From the NCBI GenBank assembly GCA_947503655.1, contig CANNEP010000013.1, forward strand, positions 1-49,861: a stretch of DNA of 49,861 bases. The letters are read 5' to 3'. A program made the translations under genes and the position numbers. The notes beneath the pieces are model-generated. The model saw only the letters and a program-made list of their open reading frames with translations. It was not told where the DNA came from and made no database searches. Below, in pieces: positions 19,777 through 29,836 of this stretch (its first letter is position 1; each line of letters starts with the position of its first letter). This DNA is from an uncultured Microbacterium sp. GTDB taxonomy: Bacteria > Actinomycetota > Actinomycetes > Actinomycetales > Microbacteriaceae.

Positions 19777-20751
19777 TTAGTCTTCGCCGGTTGGAACCGC
19801 AGCTTCGGTTCCGGGGATTCCCTCAACCTCGGCGCGCTTGTCTGCCATCGCCAGGAGGCGACGGATGCGACCTGCGACGGCGTCCTTGGTCAGCGGCGGG
19901 TCAGCGCGGTGGCCCAGCTCATCGAGGCTCGCGTCACGGTGCGCAAGGCGTAGCTCACCAGCCTGACGGAGGTGATCAGGTACCTCATCGGCCAGGATCT
20001 CCAGCGCGCGCTCGATGCGAGCACACGCGGCAACGGCAGCCTGTGCCGAGCGACGAAGGTTGGCGTCATCGAAGTTGACGAGGCGGTTCACGCCGGCACG
20101 TACTTCGCGGCGCTGACGCATTTCATCCCACGCAGCGGCGGTGCGCACAGCACCCATCGCGGCGAGAATCGCACGAATCGACTCGCCCTCGCGGACAACA
20201 ACGCGCGGCACGCCACGGACCTCACGGGCCTTCGTCGCGATGCCCATGCGGTGTGCGGCGCCGACAAGGGCCATCGCCGCTTCACCCGACGGTGCACTGA
20301 CCTCCACTGCGGCAGAACGACCGGGCTCGGTCAGTGTTCCGGCGGCGAGGAATGCACCGCGCCAGATGGCGGCCAGGTCATCACGCGTGCCCGTAGTGAG
20401 ACGGTTGGGCAGGCCACGAACAGGGCGACGGCGCTGGTCGAGCAGACCGGTCTGGCGGGCGAGCGTTTCGCCACCTTCGATCACGCGAACAGCCCAGTGG
20501 TTGCCCGAGTGCGAGCCTGAGGCCTGAACCGGAACAATCTCCGGACGGGCAGCGTAAATTTCAACAAGATCGCGAGCCACACGGCGCGCGAGGACTTCGG
20601 CATCGACTTCAGCTTCGACCGCAACGCGGCCGGCAATCGAGTGCAGTCCGCCAGCGAAACGCAGGATGCTCGTCAGCTCTGCAACGCGAACCGAAGGGCG
20701 CGGGTCGCGAATCGAGACGAGTTCGCCTTTGACATCGGCGGTCAGTGCCAC
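19777..20751 (-). CDS. whiA: WhiA, DNA-binding regulator
   Basis: WhiA proteins join a degenerate LAGLIDADG-homing-endonuclease fold to a C-terminal helix-turn-helix. In Streptomyces WhiA controls sporulation septation; in non-sporulating bacteria it affects division and chromosome segregation. The 324-residue product begins [14 protein letters not shown] and has the conserved [29 protein letters not shown] and SRS-like middle. The C-terminal HTH holds [14 protein letters not shown] and [16 protein letters not shown]. The GTG start has GAGG seven bases upstream. It sits behind rapZ with a 59-bp gap and no yvcK in between. Confidence 0.95.
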   Translation of the reverse strand: MALTADVKGELVSIRDPRPSVRVAELTSILRFAGGLHSIAGRVAVEAEVDAEVLARRVARDLVEIYAARPEIVPVQASGSHSGNHWAVRVIEGGETLARQTGLLDQRRRPVRGLPNRLTTGTRDDLAAIWRGAFLAAGTLTEPGRSAAVEVSAPSGEAAMALVGAAHRMGIATKAREVRGVPRVVVREGESIRAILAAMGAVRTAAAWDEMRQRREVRAGVNRLVNFDDANLRRSAQAAVAACARIERALEILADEVPDHLRQAGELRLAHRDASLDELGHRADPPLTKDAVAGRIRRLLAMADKRAEVEGIPGTEAAVPTGED

Positions 20752-20810
20752 TGGGGTACCTCTGTTTCAAATAAAAAGTCGGGAGCGCGCAAAAAGGCGG
20801 AACTTCTATC

Positions 20811-21683
20811 TTACTCTCGACCGAGGTCTCGATGCTTCACTCGAACGGCAATGCCTGGCACTTCTGCCAAGCGTTTTGCCAATTCGATAGACGTTGCGAC
20901 TGAGCGGTGCTTGCCGCCCGTGCAACCGACAGCGATAACCGAGTGGCGCTTGTTCTCTCGCTGATACCCGTCAATCGCCGCCCGAACGGCTGCGGCGTAA
21001 CTCTCAATGAACTCGCTCGCTCCTGGCTGGGAAAGCACGTAGTCCGAGACTGCGGCATCTTTTCCGGTGAACGGGCGCAGCTCTTCGTTCCAAAACGGGT
21101 TGGGAAGAAAACGCATGTCAGCCACGAAATCCGCATCAGTCGGGAGACCGTATTTGAAGCCAAAGCTCATCACCGTGACGTCGTGTTTTGACGAATCCTC
21201 GTCGCGGAACGTGTCAGAAACGGCATTCGCCAACTGGTGAATGTTGAAGTTGGTGGTGTCGATCAAGACGTCGGCGCTCTCCCGCACCATACGCAGGCGC
21301 TCGCGCTCGGCGTGAATACCGTCGACGAGCGTGCCCTCCCCTTGCAGGGGGTGCGGTCGGCGCACGGCTTCAAAACGGCGCACCAAAACCTCATCAGAAG
21401 CGTCGAGGAACACCAATCGGGTGTCACCACGTCGGCGCAGTTCTTGCAGCACGTCGGGCAATTCCGCGAAGAGGGTGCCGCCACGCACGTCGATCACGAC
21501 CGCAACGCGAGGGAATGAGGTTCCGCTCGCACTGGAAAAGTCGAGCAGCGGACGCAACATTTGCGGCGGGAGGTTGTCGACGACGTACCATCCCAGGTCT
21601 TCCAGCGCGTTCGCTACCGTCGAGCGCCCTGCCCCCGACATTCCCGTGACGATGAGGACCTGGCCCTCGTCTGACGTGCTCAC
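20811..21683 (-). CDS. rapZ: RapZ/YvcJ family nucleotide-binding protein
   Basis: RapZ-type P-loop proteins bind nucleotides; the E. coli protein is an RNA adaptor controlling amino-sugar synthesis, while the role in actinobacteria is unclear. The 290-residue product has a P-loop GMSGAGRST (14-22), in which Arg replaces the usual Lys of Walker A, then LEDLGWYVVDNLPP, FLDASDEVLVRRFEAVRRPHP and the C-terminal motif AVGCTGGKHRSVA. The GTG start at 21683 follows AGGAG by six bases. It lies 26 bp after uvrC and is likely in one operon with it. Confidence 0.94.
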   Translation of the reverse strand: MSTSDEGQVLIVTGMSGAGRSTVANALEDLGWYVVDNLPPQMLRPLLDFSSASGTSFPRVAVVIDVRGGTLFAELPDVLQELRRRGDTRLVFLDASDEVLVRRFEAVRRPHPLQGEGTLVDGIHAERERLRMVRESADVLIDTTNFNIHQLANAVSDTFRDEDSSKHDVTVMSFGFKYGLPTDADFVADMRFLPNPFWNEELRPFTGKDAAVSDYVLSQPGASEFIESYAAAVRAAIDGYQRENKRHSVIAVGCTGGKHRSVATSIELAKRLAEVPGIAVRVKHRDLGRE

Positions 21684-21709
21684 GCTGTGCTCCTCTCGCT
21701 ACATCAAGA

Positions 21710-23572
21710 CTACCGAGCTTTCAGGTGCTCGCTAATTGTTTCTGCGAGACCCTGGCCAATACCCGGCACCTGGGTGATTTCTGCCGCGGTCGCGTTCTTC
21801 AGCGCCGTGACAGAGCCAAAGTGCCGCAAGAGCGTTTTGATGCGGGTCTCCCCCAGACCCGGAACCTCGGCAAGCACCGTGGTGATGTCACGTTTGCGAC
21901 GCTTGCGCTGGTGCGTGATGGCGAATCGGTGCGCCTCGTCGCGCAAGCGTTGCACCAAATACAGGGCCTCACTGGTGCGCGGCAAAATGACGGGATAGTC
22001 GTCACCGGGCAACCAGATCTCTTCGAGGCGCTTCGCAACGCCGCATAGCGCAATATCGGTGCGGCCAGCGTCGGCCAGGGCGCGCGCTGCTGCGGCAACC
22101 TGTGGCTGGCCACCGTCGACGACGAGCAATTGCGGCGGGTAGGCAAATCGCTTGCGATTGCCGGCTTCATCGACCGCTTCGGCGTCGTCGTCCACGCGGG
22201 CGAGGCGGCGCGATAGCACTTGATACATCGAGTCGGTGTCGTCGGTGGTTTCGGCAATGTTGAACGACCGGTATTGGTCTTTGCGCGGCAAGCCGTCTTC
22301 AAACACGACCATCGACGCGACGACGTTCGTGCCGGAGAGGTGCGAAATGTCGTAACACTCGATGCGCAGTGGCGCCGTTTCCAGCCCGAGAGCTTCCTGC
22401 AGGTCGGTGAGTGCGCGCGAACGAGACACGTAGTCGGCAGAGCGACGCGTCTTGTGCAGCATGAGCGCTTGCGACGCATTGAGGGTTGCCGTTTTCATGA
22501 TGTCGGCCATTTGGCCACGCTGCGCAACCTTAAGCTGCACTGATTTGCCCCGCCGTGCACGCAACCACTGCTCGAGTTCTGCAGCATCATCAGGAAGCGA
22601 CGGAACCAATACTCGCTTGGGAATGGACTCCGGGTTCGCGTCGCCGTAGACGCGCTGCAAGAGCTGATCGACCAGCTCCGCACCACTGATGTCGATTTCT
22701 TTCTCGACCGTCGTGGAGCGCACACCGCGCACACGCCCACCGCGAATGATGAAGTGTTGCACGGCAGCTGCCAGTTCATCTTCGGCAATGCCGAACAGGT
22801 CGGCGTCTTCGTCTGCTGGCAAGACGAGTGCGCTCTTGCTCAGGACGGCTTCGATGGAGGCGAGTTGGTCACGATACTTTGCGGCCGCTTCGTAATCCAT
22901 GTCGGCCGCGGCCTGTTGCATTTGAGCGGTGAGCTTCTTCGTGAAGCGGGAGTCGCCACCCGACATGAACGCGACGAAGTCATTCACCATCTCGCGGTGT
23001 TCTTCGATCGTCACTTTCATCGAGCACGGTCCGCCGCAGCGGCCGATCTGACCGGGAAAGCATGGGCGCCCCGACTGCATGGCGCGTTTGTAGGCTGCGT
23101 CCGAGCACGTGCGAATCGGAAACACCTTGATCATTTGATCGATGGTGTCGTGCACCGCCCAGACCTTCGGGTACGGCCCGAAATACTTGGCTCCCCGAAT
23201 TTTGGGGTTGCGCGTCACGATTACGCGCGGGGCCTCATCTGCCAGCGTGATCGCCATGTACGGGTACGACTTGTCGTCTTTGTACCGCACGTTGAAGGGC
23301 GGATCGAACTCCTTGATCCACATGTACTCCAGCTGGAGCGAATCAACGTCGCTATCGACGACCGTCCATTCCACACTTGCCGCCGTCGTGACCATCCGAC
23401 GCGTGCGTTCGTGCAGGGTGTGCAACGGTGCGAAATAGTTCGACAACCGCTGACGCAGGCTCTTCGCCTTGCCAACGTAGAGCACGCGCCCCGCGGCATC
23501 ACGAAAGCGATACACGCCGGGGTTGGTCGGAATCTCCCCCGGCTTCGGCTTGTAGGGCAGATCGCTGGCCAT
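21710..23572 (-). CDS. uvrC: Excinuclease ABC subunit UvrC
   Basis: UvrC makes both incisions in nucleotide excision repair after damage recognition by UvrA and UvrB. Domains in order: GIY-YIG nuclease (about 17-95, with PGVYRF and [13 protein letters not shown]), a cysteine cluster ([10 protein letters not shown] then [14 protein letters not shown]), which by homology could ligate a 4Fe-4S cluster, a UVR motif near residue 210, an RNase H-like endonuclease domain containing [11 protein letters not shown], and tandem helix-hairpin-helices at the C-terminus ([25 protein letters not shown]). The 620-residue length is standard. The ATG overlaps the uvrA stop by one base. Confidence 0.97.
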   Translation of the reverse strand: MASDLPYKPKPGEIPTNPGVYRFRDAAGRVLYVGKAKSLRQRLSNYFAPLHTLHERTRRMVTTAASVEWTVVDSDVDSLQLEYMWIKEFDPPFNVRYKDDKSYPYMAITLADEAPRVIVTRNPKIRGAKYFGPYPKVWAVHDTIDQMIKVFPIRTCSDAAYKRAMQSGRPCFPGQIGRCGGPCSMKVTIEEHREMVNDFVAFMSGGDSRFTKKLTAQMQQAAADMDYEAAAKYRDQLASIEAVLSKSALVLPADEDADLFGIAEDELAAAVQHFIIRGGRVRGVRSTTVEKEIDISGAELVDQLLQRVYGDANPESIPKRVLVPSLPDDAAELEQWLRARRGKSVQLKVAQRGQMADIMKTATLNASQALMLHKTRRSADYVSRSRALTDLQEALGLETAPLRIECYDISHLSGTNVVASMVVFEDGLPRKDQYRSFNIAETTDDTDSMYQVLSRRLARVDDDAEAVDEAGNRKRFAYPPQLLVVDGGQPQVAAAARALADAGRTDIALCGVAKRLEEIWLPGDDYPVILPRTSEALYLVQRLRDEAHRFAITHQRKRRKRDITTVLAEVPGLGETRIKTLLRHFGSVTALKNATAAEITQVPGIGQGLAETISEHLKAR

Positions 23573-26556
23573 TAGCTAGCTTTCTTAGCCCGCGCCGCCG
23601 AGGTCTTCTTCTTCGCAGTCGCCTTCTTCACTGGTTCCACTGCCTTCTTCTTCACCAGCTTCGGGCGTGCCACCTGTGCCGGATCAACGCCAGCCTTCGC
23701 AAAGATCTCTGCGAGGAAGTGTCCGGTGTGGCTACCCTCCGCCAGCGCAATGTCTTCGGGGGTTCCGGTCGCCATGACCATGCCACCGCCGGACCCGCCC
23801 TCGGGGCCCAGGTCGATAACCCAGTCGGCAGACTTGATGACGTCAAGGTTGTGCTCGATGACAACAACCGTGTTGCCCTTGTCGACGAGCTCATTGAGCA
23901 CTTCGAGGAGCTTACGGACGTCTTCGAAGTGCAGACCCGTGGTCGGCTCGTCGAGCACATAAATGCTGCGGCCGTTGCTGCGGCGCTGCAGTTCGGTCGC
24001 GAGCTTGACACGCTGCGCTTCACCGCCAGACAGCGTCGTGGCCGACTGCCCGAGGCGTACGTAGCCGAGGCCCACGTCAACGAGGGTCTTCAGGTAGCGG
24101 TGAATCGCCTGGATAGGTTCGAAAAATTCGGCCGCTTCTGCGATCGGCATCTCGAGCACTTCGGCGATGTTCTTGCCCTTGTAGTGCACGGCGAGGGTGT
24201 CGCGGTTGTATCGCTTGCCCTGGCACACTTCACACGCCACGTACACGTCTGGCAGGAAGTTCATCTCGATCTTGATGGTTCCGTCACCCGAGCAGGCCTC
24301 ACAGCGGCCGCCCTTGACGTTAAACGAGAAGCGACCCGGCTGGTAGCCGCGCACCTTGGCCTCGGTGGTCTCCGAGAACAGGGTGCGAATGCGGTCAAAC
24401 ACACCGGTGTAGGTCGCTGGGTTGGAGCGCGGCGTGCGCCCAATCGGCGCCTGGTCGACGTGCACGACCTTGTCCAGGTTGTCGAGGCCTGTGACGCGCA
24501 AGTGCTTACCGGGGAGCGTGCGGGCACCGTTCAGGCGGCCGGCAAGAACGCGGTACAGGATGTCGTTGACAAGGGACGACTTACCAGAACCGCTGACGCC
24601 GGTGACGGCGGTGAAGACACCGAGCGGGAAGTCAGCCGTCACATCACGCAGGTTGTTTGCTTTTGCTCCGACAACCGAAATCTGACGGTCAGGGTCGATC
24701 GCGCGACGCTTCTCAGGCAACGCGATGGAGCGACGGCCAGAAAGGTAGTCACCCGTCATCGAGGCCGTGTCGGCGAGGAGCTCAGGGTACGGGCCAGAGT
24801 GCACGACGGTGCCGCCGTGAACGCCAGCGCCCGGGCCGATGTCAACGATCCAGTCGGCCGCTTCAATGGTCTCTTCATCGTGCTCGACGACGATGAGCGT
24901 GTTGCCCAGGTCGCGCAGCGCGACGAGCGTCTGAATGAGGCGACGGTTGTCACGCTGGTGCAGGCCAATGCTCGGCTCATCGAGCACATAGAGCACACCC
25001 GTCAGGCCAGAACCAATCTGGGTCGCCAGACGAATGCGCTGCGCCTCACCACCCGACAGCGAGCCAGCGGAGCGCGACAGGTTGAGGTACGTCAGACCCA
25101 CCTGAATCAAGAACTGCAGACGCAGCCGAATCTCGCGCAACACCTGTGCCGCGATCTTCGCCTCACGGTCGTTCAGCTCGAGCTTGTCGAAGAACTCGTG
25201 AGCCTCAGCAAGGCTCAGCCGCGTGGTCGTGGCAATCGAGTGGCCGTGGATCAGCACCGACAGCACTTCAGGCTTCAAGCGGTCGCCGTCGCACGCAGCA
25301 CACGGAACCTCGCGAAGGTACTCAGCCCAGCGCTGACGCTGTGTGTCGGTCTCGGCCTGCTGGTACTGGCGCTCAATGTAGGGAACCACGCCTTCGAAGC
25401 CCGACGCGTACCGCATTTCACGGCCGTAGCGGTTCTTCCACTTCACCGTGACCTTGTAGTTCTCACCGTGCAGAACGGCCTCTTGCACCTCCGTGCTCAG
25501 CTGGTTCCACGGGGTGTCCAGCGAGAAATCGAGGTCTCGTGCGAGACCCTCAAGCAGGCGTTCGTAGTACTGGAAGAGACCCTTGCCCTGGGTCGTCCAC
25601 GGAATCACGACGCCATCGCGAATTGAAAGCTCAACGTCGCCGAGCAGCAGCTCGCTGTCGACCGACATGCGGGTGCCCAAACCCGAGCACGTCGGGCACG
25701 CACCGAACGGCGCGTTAAACGAGAACGTGCGTGGTTCAATCTCAGTCAACTGCACGGGGTGCCCGTTGGGGCACGCGAGCTTTTCGGAGAACGACTGCCA
25801 TGCATCGTCGCCCTCTTCATCCACGAAGTTGACCTGCACGATGCCGTTCGTCAGGCCGAGCGCCGTCTCGACCGAGTCGGTGATGCGGCTCAGAATGCCG
25901 GGGCCCGCCACGAGACGATCGATGACGACGGCGATGTCGTGCTTGTAGCTCTTCTTGAGCGTCGGCGGTTCAGCCAACTGAATCATTTCGCCGTCGACCA
26001 TCGCGCGGCTGAAGCCCTTGGCACCGAGCTCGCGGAAGAGCTCAACGAACTCACCCTTCTTCTGGGAGACGACGGGAGCCACCACCTGGTAGCGCGTGCG
26101 TTCAGGTAGATCCATCAGCTGGTCGGCGATCTGCTGCACGGTCTGGCGTTGGATGACTTCGCCACACTCCGGGCAGTGCGGCACACCAATGCGTGCCCAC
26201 AGAAGACGCATGTAGTCGTAAATCTCCGTGATTGTGCCGACCGTTGAGCGCGGGTTGCGGTTCGTTGACTTCTGGTCGATCGAGACCGCTGGGCTCAACC
26301 CCTCGATGAAATCGACATCGGGTCGGTCTACCTGCCCCAAAAACTGACGTGCGTAGGCGCTGAGCGACTCCACATAGCGACGTTGGCCTTCAGCGAAGAT
26401 CGTGTCGAACGCGAGGCTGGATTTACCGGAACCAGAAAGGCCGGTAAAGACGACCATGGCGTCACGAGGAATGTCGAGATCAACGTTTTGCAGGTTGTGG
26501 ACGCGAGCGCCACGAACGGTCAGTTTGGATGAGTTCGGAACAGAGACAATGGGCAC
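23572..26556 (-). CDS. uvrA: Excinuclease ABC subunit UvrA
   Basis: UvrA is the dimeric damage-sensing ATPase of nucleotide excision repair. The 994-residue protein contains two ABC modules: Walker [10 protein letters not shown] (39-47) and a second GVSGSGKSS, two [18 protein letters not shown] signatures, and zinc-binding Cys motifs (CPECG, CPNGH with [22 protein letters not shown] with CEVCQGK). The last 30 or so residues are a Lys/Ala-rich tail ([30 protein letters not shown]) beyond the normal end, resembling tails of actinobacterial nucleoid proteins. The GTG start has no ribosome-binding site but a TAGACT hexamer six bases upstream. Confidence 0.97.
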   Translation of the reverse strand: MPIVSVPNSSKLTVRGARVHNLQNVDLDIPRDAMVVFTGLSGSGKSSLAFDTIFAEGQRRYVESLSAYARQFLGQVDRPDVDFIEGLSPAVSIDQKSTNRNPRSTVGTITEIYDYMRLLWARIGVPHCPECGEVIQRQTVQQIADQLMDLPERTRYQVVAPVVSQKKGEFVELFRELGAKGFSRAMVDGEMIQLAEPPTLKKSYKHDIAVVIDRLVAGPGILSRITDSVETALGLTNGIVQVNFVDEEGDDAWQSFSEKLACPNGHPVQLTEIEPRTFSFNAPFGACPTCSGLGTRMSVDSELLLGDVELSIRDGVVIPWTTQGKGLFQYYERLLEGLARDLDFSLDTPWNQLSTEVQEAVLHGENYKVTVKWKNRYGREMRYASGFEGVVPYIERQYQQAETDTQRQRWAEYLREVPCAACDGDRLKPEVLSVLIHGHSIATTTRLSLAEAHEFFDKLELNDREAKIAAQVLREIRLRLQFLIQVGLTYLNLSRSAGSLSGGEAQRIRLATQIGSGLTGVLYVLDEPSIGLHQRDNRRLIQTLVALRDLGNTLIVVEHDEETIEAADWIVDIGPGAGVHGGTVVHSGPYPELLADTASMTGDYLSGRRSIALPEKRRAIDPDRQISVVGAKANNLRDVTADFPLGVFTAVTGVSGSGKSSLVNDILYRVLAGRLNGARTLPGKHLRVTGLDNLDKVVHVDQAPIGRTPRSNPATYTGVFDRIRTLFSETTEAKVRGYQPGRFSFNVKGGRCEACSGDGTIKIEMNFLPDVYVACEVCQGKRYNRDTLAVHYKGKNIAEVLEMPIAEAAEFFEPIQAIHRYLKTLVDVGLGYVRLGQSATTLSGGEAQRVKLATELQRRSNGRSIYVLDEPTTGLHFEDVRKLLEVLNELVDKGNTVVVIEHNLDVIKSADWVIDLGPEGGSGGGMVMATGTPEDIALAEGSHTGHFLAEIFAKAGVDPAQVARPKLVKKKAVEPVKKATAKKKTSAARAKKAS

Positions 26557-26562
26557 CCGACA

Positions 26563-26568
26563 AGTCTA
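26563..26568 (-). promoter_or_regulatory. -10 hexamer TAGACT of uvrA, leaderless start
   Basis: On the minus strand TAGACT is followed by TGTCGG and the GTG start, so the predicted first transcribed base is the start codon. No LexA-type palindrome (CGAAC-N4-GTTCG) is seen in the upstream gap. Confidence 0.6.
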
Positions 26569-26610
26569 GGCGTGGCCTCCGACACTGAGGTCGCACGGGC
26601 TCCCTCTCGG

Positions 26611-26653
26611 CAAAAACACAGTGGGTGAAAGGCCCGTTGCCTTCCACCCACTG
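26611..26653 (-). terminator. Rho-independent terminator of the 5'-nucleotidase gene
   Basis: A 15-bp stem with one mismatch (CAGTGGGTG... with ...CACCCACTG) closes a 5-base loop and is followed on the minus strand by TGTTTTTG, 20 bases past the stop. Confidence 0.9.
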
Positions 26654-26672
26654 GTGTCCACCGTGTCAGCGA

Positions 26673-28925
26673 CTAGCGCCACACGTAGATGGGCCACCCG
26701 GAACTCGTCGAGCTATTGAGCTCGTCGTTGCCCTCGTAGACCGCGATCAGTTTGTGCGAGCCAACGGCGAGGCCCGACACCGTGATCTTCGCAACGCCGT
26801 GCTTGTTCACCGTTCCGGTGCCCACGACCGTGTCGCCGTCGTAAACCGTGACGGTTCCGGCGACCTGGGCGCCGTCTGCCCACACGAGCGCGGTCACCTT
26901 GATCTTCTGGTTGGATTTCGCGAGCACCTTGTTCGCAAACGCCACCGTCGTGGTGTCGGCCTTGACGACCGGAACCTGCACGGTGAGCGGAACCATCACC
27001 GAGGTTCCGGTGGGGGTCGTCACGGCGATGCTGACGTCACCGGAGACGTCCGCGGGAACCACGAGCGAGACCGTGGCCTGGCCGGTGAGGTCATCGTTGT
27101 CGGTCACTGTGCGAGTGATGTCAGCGGTGGCGGATGCCGAGCCGAGCGTTGCGGTCACCGTGCCGGCAAGCGCCTCGGTAGTCGTGAACTCCAGGCCGGA
27201 CAGGTCGAGCGTCACGGTCTCCCCCGCAACAAAGCCAGCAGCATCCGCGGGTGCACTTGCGACGACCCCAACGGCGCGCTGCGCGAGGTCGGGGGTCGCC
27301 GTGGGGTGTGCATCGAACCAGTCCACCACCGACTGGAGGTCGCTGAGACCGGAGTCAGCAAGGCCGACGCCGTTCTTAAAGGCACCGAAGTTGTCTCCGC
27401 CCGTAGCCAAGAAGCTATTGGCCACGACAACGTACGACGCCGCGGGGTCAATCTCGACACCGTTGAGCGTCATCGATGTGATGTGCTCGCCCAGCGCTGC
27501 TGTCGGGTTGAACGTGTACTGGAAACCATCGTTCACACCGAGCTTGAGGAACGGGCGCGAAGACCCGGCCGGTTGCCACTGTTGCTCGAGCACCTGGCGA
27601 ATCTGCTCACCGGTGAGCGTCAGCGTCATCAGTGTGTTGGCGAACGGCTGTACATCGGCCGCTTCCTTGAAGGTCACGTTGCCGTCGGGGTCTTCTGCTG
27701 AGGTGCCTGCGTATGGCATGTCAGCGCGGAGGCCACCAGGGTTCATGAACGCGATCTGCGTTTCGGGCTTGGCCTGCTGCGCTGCCCACAGGTGCACGTC
27801 GGCAACCCAGTTGCCCAAGACTGATTCGCCGCCGCGCGCCTCCGTGCTGCCGTCCGACTTCAGTGCGCGATTGAAGTCACCGGTGATCGATCCCAGCGAA
27901 ACCTTGCCCTTTTCGGCCGCGACGAGGGCGGCGGGCTCCACGATGTCGGTGAGAATAGCCTGGTCTTCGGGATAGTTGAGTACCCCGTTGGTCTTCATCG
28001 AGAACGTCTCGTTCGTCATCGAGACGAGCTGCTTCGAGGTGGGATCAACGACGATCTCCATGTCAGAGAACATCTCACCGTATCGCCCGGAAGAGATGAC
28101 CGGTCGCCCGTCAATCACGTGGTTGTACGCGAGGTGCGTGTGGCCAGAAACAATAGCGTTAACGTCGCCATCAACCTGCGTCACGATGCGACCGAACGGT
28201 GACGCCGGGTCTGTTGCGGATGCGAGCGTCGTATCGGCTGCGCCCTCGTGCACGAGAAGAACGACCACATCGGCCTCACCGTTGGCGGGGTCGCCATCAC
28301 GCAGGTCGTCAGCCACCCGGTTGACGTTGTCGGCAACGTCGCCGATAACGACGTCGGCAATCCCCGCGGGGCTCACGAGCGATGGCAGTTCGTTGGTGAC
28401 GGCGCCGATGAAGCCAATCGTTACGCCGTCAAATGTTTGGGTGTAGTACTCGGGCATGATCGGGTCACCAGTGACGCGATCGTGCAGGTTGGCGGCAATG
28501 TATTGCCAGCCGGCTAGCGGTTGAATGCGGTCGCGAAGATCCGCCCAGCCCTGGTCAAACTCGTGGTTGCCCGCTGCACTCACATCAAGGCCGGCAGCGG
28601 TCAGCGCGGCAATCGTCGGTTCGTCATTTTGAATGAACGATGTGAACGTCGAAGCGCCGACGAGGTCTCCCGCCGCCGCAACAACGGTGTTCGGGTTGCC
28701 GGCGCGGATTTCCGAAATGGCGCCGGCGAGCGCCGCAATGCCGGCGGCATCGGAGCGCGGCTCGTTCTGCAGACGACCGTGAAAGTCGTTGAAGGTCACG
28801 AGGTTAATCGTGACCGGGTCGGCTGCGGTTGCCGGGGTTGCGGCAAGTGCACCGCCGCAGGCCAGCGCGACCGTCGTGACGACGGCGAGACCTGCGCGAC
28901 GGCGCCGCATGGATGATGAAGACAT
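26673..28925 (-). CDS. Secreted bifunctional metallophosphatase/5'-nucleotidase
   Basis: This is an extracellular UshA/NadN-type enzyme that dephosphorylates nucleotides or related phosphoesters. The 750-residue precursor has a Sec signal (Arg-rich start, hydrophobic core, likely cleavage after ATPATAA near residue 35). The metallophosphatase domain shows NDFHG (Asp47, His49), AAGDLVG (Asp87), AAGNHEFDQ (Asn120, His121) and IVSGHTHLA. The C-terminal 5'-nucleotidase domain has MNPGGLRADMPYAG, FANTLMTLTLTGEQIRQVLEQQW and VVVANSFLATGGDNF. The last 180 or so residues are Ig-like modules ending in GWPIYVWR. There is no LPXTG or lipobox, so it is probably released or held non-covalently. A hairpin with a T run follows it. 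Confidence 0.94.
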   Translation of the reverse strand: MSSSSMRRRRAGLAVVTTVALACGGALAATPATAADPVTINLVTFNDFHGRLQNEPRSDAAGIAALAGAISEIRAGNPNTVVAAAGDLVGASTFTSFIQNDEPTIAALTAAGLDVSAAGNHEFDQGWADLRDRIQPLAGWQYIAANLHDRVTGDPIMPEYYTQTFDGVTIGFIGAVTNELPSLVSPAGIADVVIGDVADNVNRVADDLRDGDPANGEADVVVLLVHEGAADTTLASATDPASPFGRIVTQVDGDVNAIVSGHTHLAYNHVIDGRPVISSGRYGEMFSDMEIVVDPTSKQLVSMTNETFSMKTNGVLNYPEDQAILTDIVEPAALVAAEKGKVSLGSITGDFNRALKSDGSTEARGGESVLGNWVADVHLWAAQQAKPETQIAFMNPGGLRADMPYAGTSAEDPDGNVTFKEAADVQPFANTLMTLTLTGEQIRQVLEQQWQPAGSSRPFLKLGVNDGFQYTFNPTAALGEHITSMTLNGVEIDPAASYVVVANSFLATGGDNFGAFKNGVGLADSGLSDLQSVVDWFDAHPTATPDLAQRAVGVVASAPADAAGFVAGETVTLDLSGLEFTTTEALAGTVTATLGSASATADITRTVTDNDDLTGQATVSLVVPADVSGDVSIAVTTPTGTSVMVPLTVQVPVVKADTTTVAFANKVLAKSNQKIKVTALVWADGAQVAGTVTVYDGDTVVGTGTVNKHGVAKITVSGLAVGSHKLIAVYEGNDELNSSTSSGWPIYVWR

Positions 28926-29103
28926 GCTTGTGGATCCCTTCTCACGGGCGGGTACGGCACAACGCCGCCCTCTCGCGCGAGCCTAGGGATCGCACCGGGC
29001 AAACTGCTCAGCCTGAGATGGTTCTCATCCTCTCAACGTGCAAAGTCGCTACATTCCGGCGCAATTCAGCCGTTTCTCAGGAAAGCGGATGAGGGAGGTC
29101 TCA

Positions 29104-29559
29104 TCATTCCGAAGCATTGGTCACCAACTTTCTCCCGGCGAACGGCCGCAACGACTCGCGCAGCGCCACAATGTCATCAAGGGTCATTCCGGTGGCTTCG
29201 ATGACGGCGGGTGGAACCTCCAGGGCGCGATCACGGAGCGCTCGCCCTTCGAGGGTAACGACGATATCGAGGCGTCGCTCGTCGGTCGCACTGCGCTGAC
29301 GAGCCACCAACCCCATAACCTCCAGCCGCTTTACTAACGGCGAGGCTGTCGCGGGATCCATGGCGAGAGCATCGGCGAGGTCATTGAGCGTGCGCGACGA
29401 ACTCTCCCACAGCGCGAGCATCACGAGATACTGCGGATGAGTCAAGCCCAGCGGCTCCAGAATGGGACGATAAATCGATACGACGTTGCGTGCAGCAGTG
29501 ACGAGCGCGAAGCACAATTGACTGTCTAGGGCAAGCATGTCGTCACGTGAAATCGTCAT
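29104..29559 (-). CDS. MarR-family regulator, OhrR-like
   Basis: A 151-residue winged-helix repressor. The N-terminal LDSQLCFALVTAARNV with Cys16 matches the organic-peroxide-sensing cysteine region of OhrR, and LEPLGLTHPQYLVMLALWE with the DNA-binding wing DPATASPLVKRLEVMGLVARQRSATDERRLDIVVT completes the family pattern. Only one cysteine is present, so it would be the 1-Cys type. No ohr peroxidase gene is adjacent; the divergent neighbour is a small zinc-ribbon protein across a 42-bp region containing an inverted repeat. OhrR-like sensing is inferred from the cysteine context. Confidence 0.88.
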   Translation of the reverse strand: MTISRDDMLALDSQLCFALVTAARNVVSIYRPILEPLGLTHPQYLVMLALWESSSRTLNDLADALAMDPATASPLVKRLEVMGLVARQRSATDERRLDIVVTLEGRALRDRALEVPPAVIEATGMTLDDIVALRESLRPFAGRKLVTNASE

Positions 29560-29565
29560 ATCTGC

Positions 29566-29571
29566 ATTCTA
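29566..29571 (-). promoter_or_regulatory. -10 hexamer TAGAAT of the MarR gene, leaderless start
   Basis: TAGAAT is followed by GCAGAT and then the ATG on the minus strand. The overlapping TATAGA also fits a -10 element. Confidence 0.55.
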
Positions 29572-29584
29572 TACGACCTAATGT

Positions 29585-29596
29585 TTAGTACACTAA
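29585..29596. promoter_or_regulatory. Inverted repeat between divergent MarR and zinc-ribbon genes (putative operator)
   Basis: TTAGT-AC-ACTAA is a perfect 5-bp inverted repeat, and the looser arms CCTAA and CTAAGG extend around it. It lies between the divergent starts, in an AT-rich patch unlike the rest of the window, where a MarR protein would autoregulate. Confidence 0.45.
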
Positions 29597-29601
29597 GGAA
29601 T

Positions 29602-29829
29602 ATGCCTGAGAAGAAGCCGCTCCGCACGCGTATCCGCGAAGCCGGAGGCCTGTACACGTTCTTGAACTCACGCCTCATCAAGTTCGCTGGCCCCGCATCA
29701 GTCGGTCCGTACGAGAGCACGCCGGTTGAGTCGTCTGTGGCGAAGGCCTGCCCCCTGTGCGGTCACCCGATGAACGAGCACGAGTTCGATCGCTCGGGAC
29801 CGAAGCCCCTCATGCACTGCCCGTCTTAG
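29602..29829 (+). CDS. Small zinc-ribbon-like protein of unknown function
   Basis: A 75-residue basic protein beginning MPEKKPLRTRIREAGGLYTF. The C-terminal half has CPLCGHPM and a closing HCP, so two or three cysteines and a histidine could bind zinc; a complete four-cysteine site is not seen. An ATG at 29581 would add seven residues, but it lies inside the putative operator, and AAGGA precedes the chosen ATG closely. It is divergent from the MarR gene and convergent with uvrB (7-bp gap). I do not recognise a characterised family. Confidence 0.72.
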   Translation: MPEKKPLRTRIREAGGLYTFLNSRLIKFAGPASVGPYESTPVESSVAKACPLCGHPMNEHEFDRSGPKPLMHCPS

Positions 29830-29836
29830 AGCACCG

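Noticed and set aside
23428..25626. 732-codon plus-strand frame opposite uvrA
   Set aside because: It mirrors third-position GC of uvrA, has no family motif, and runs past the uvrA/uvrC boundary.
29014..29027. TGAGA-TGGT-TCTCA inverted repeat upstream of the 5'-nucleotidase gene, slightly like a Zur box
   Set aside because: The spacing differs from the 7-1-7 Zur pattern and five-base arms are expected by chance in this length.
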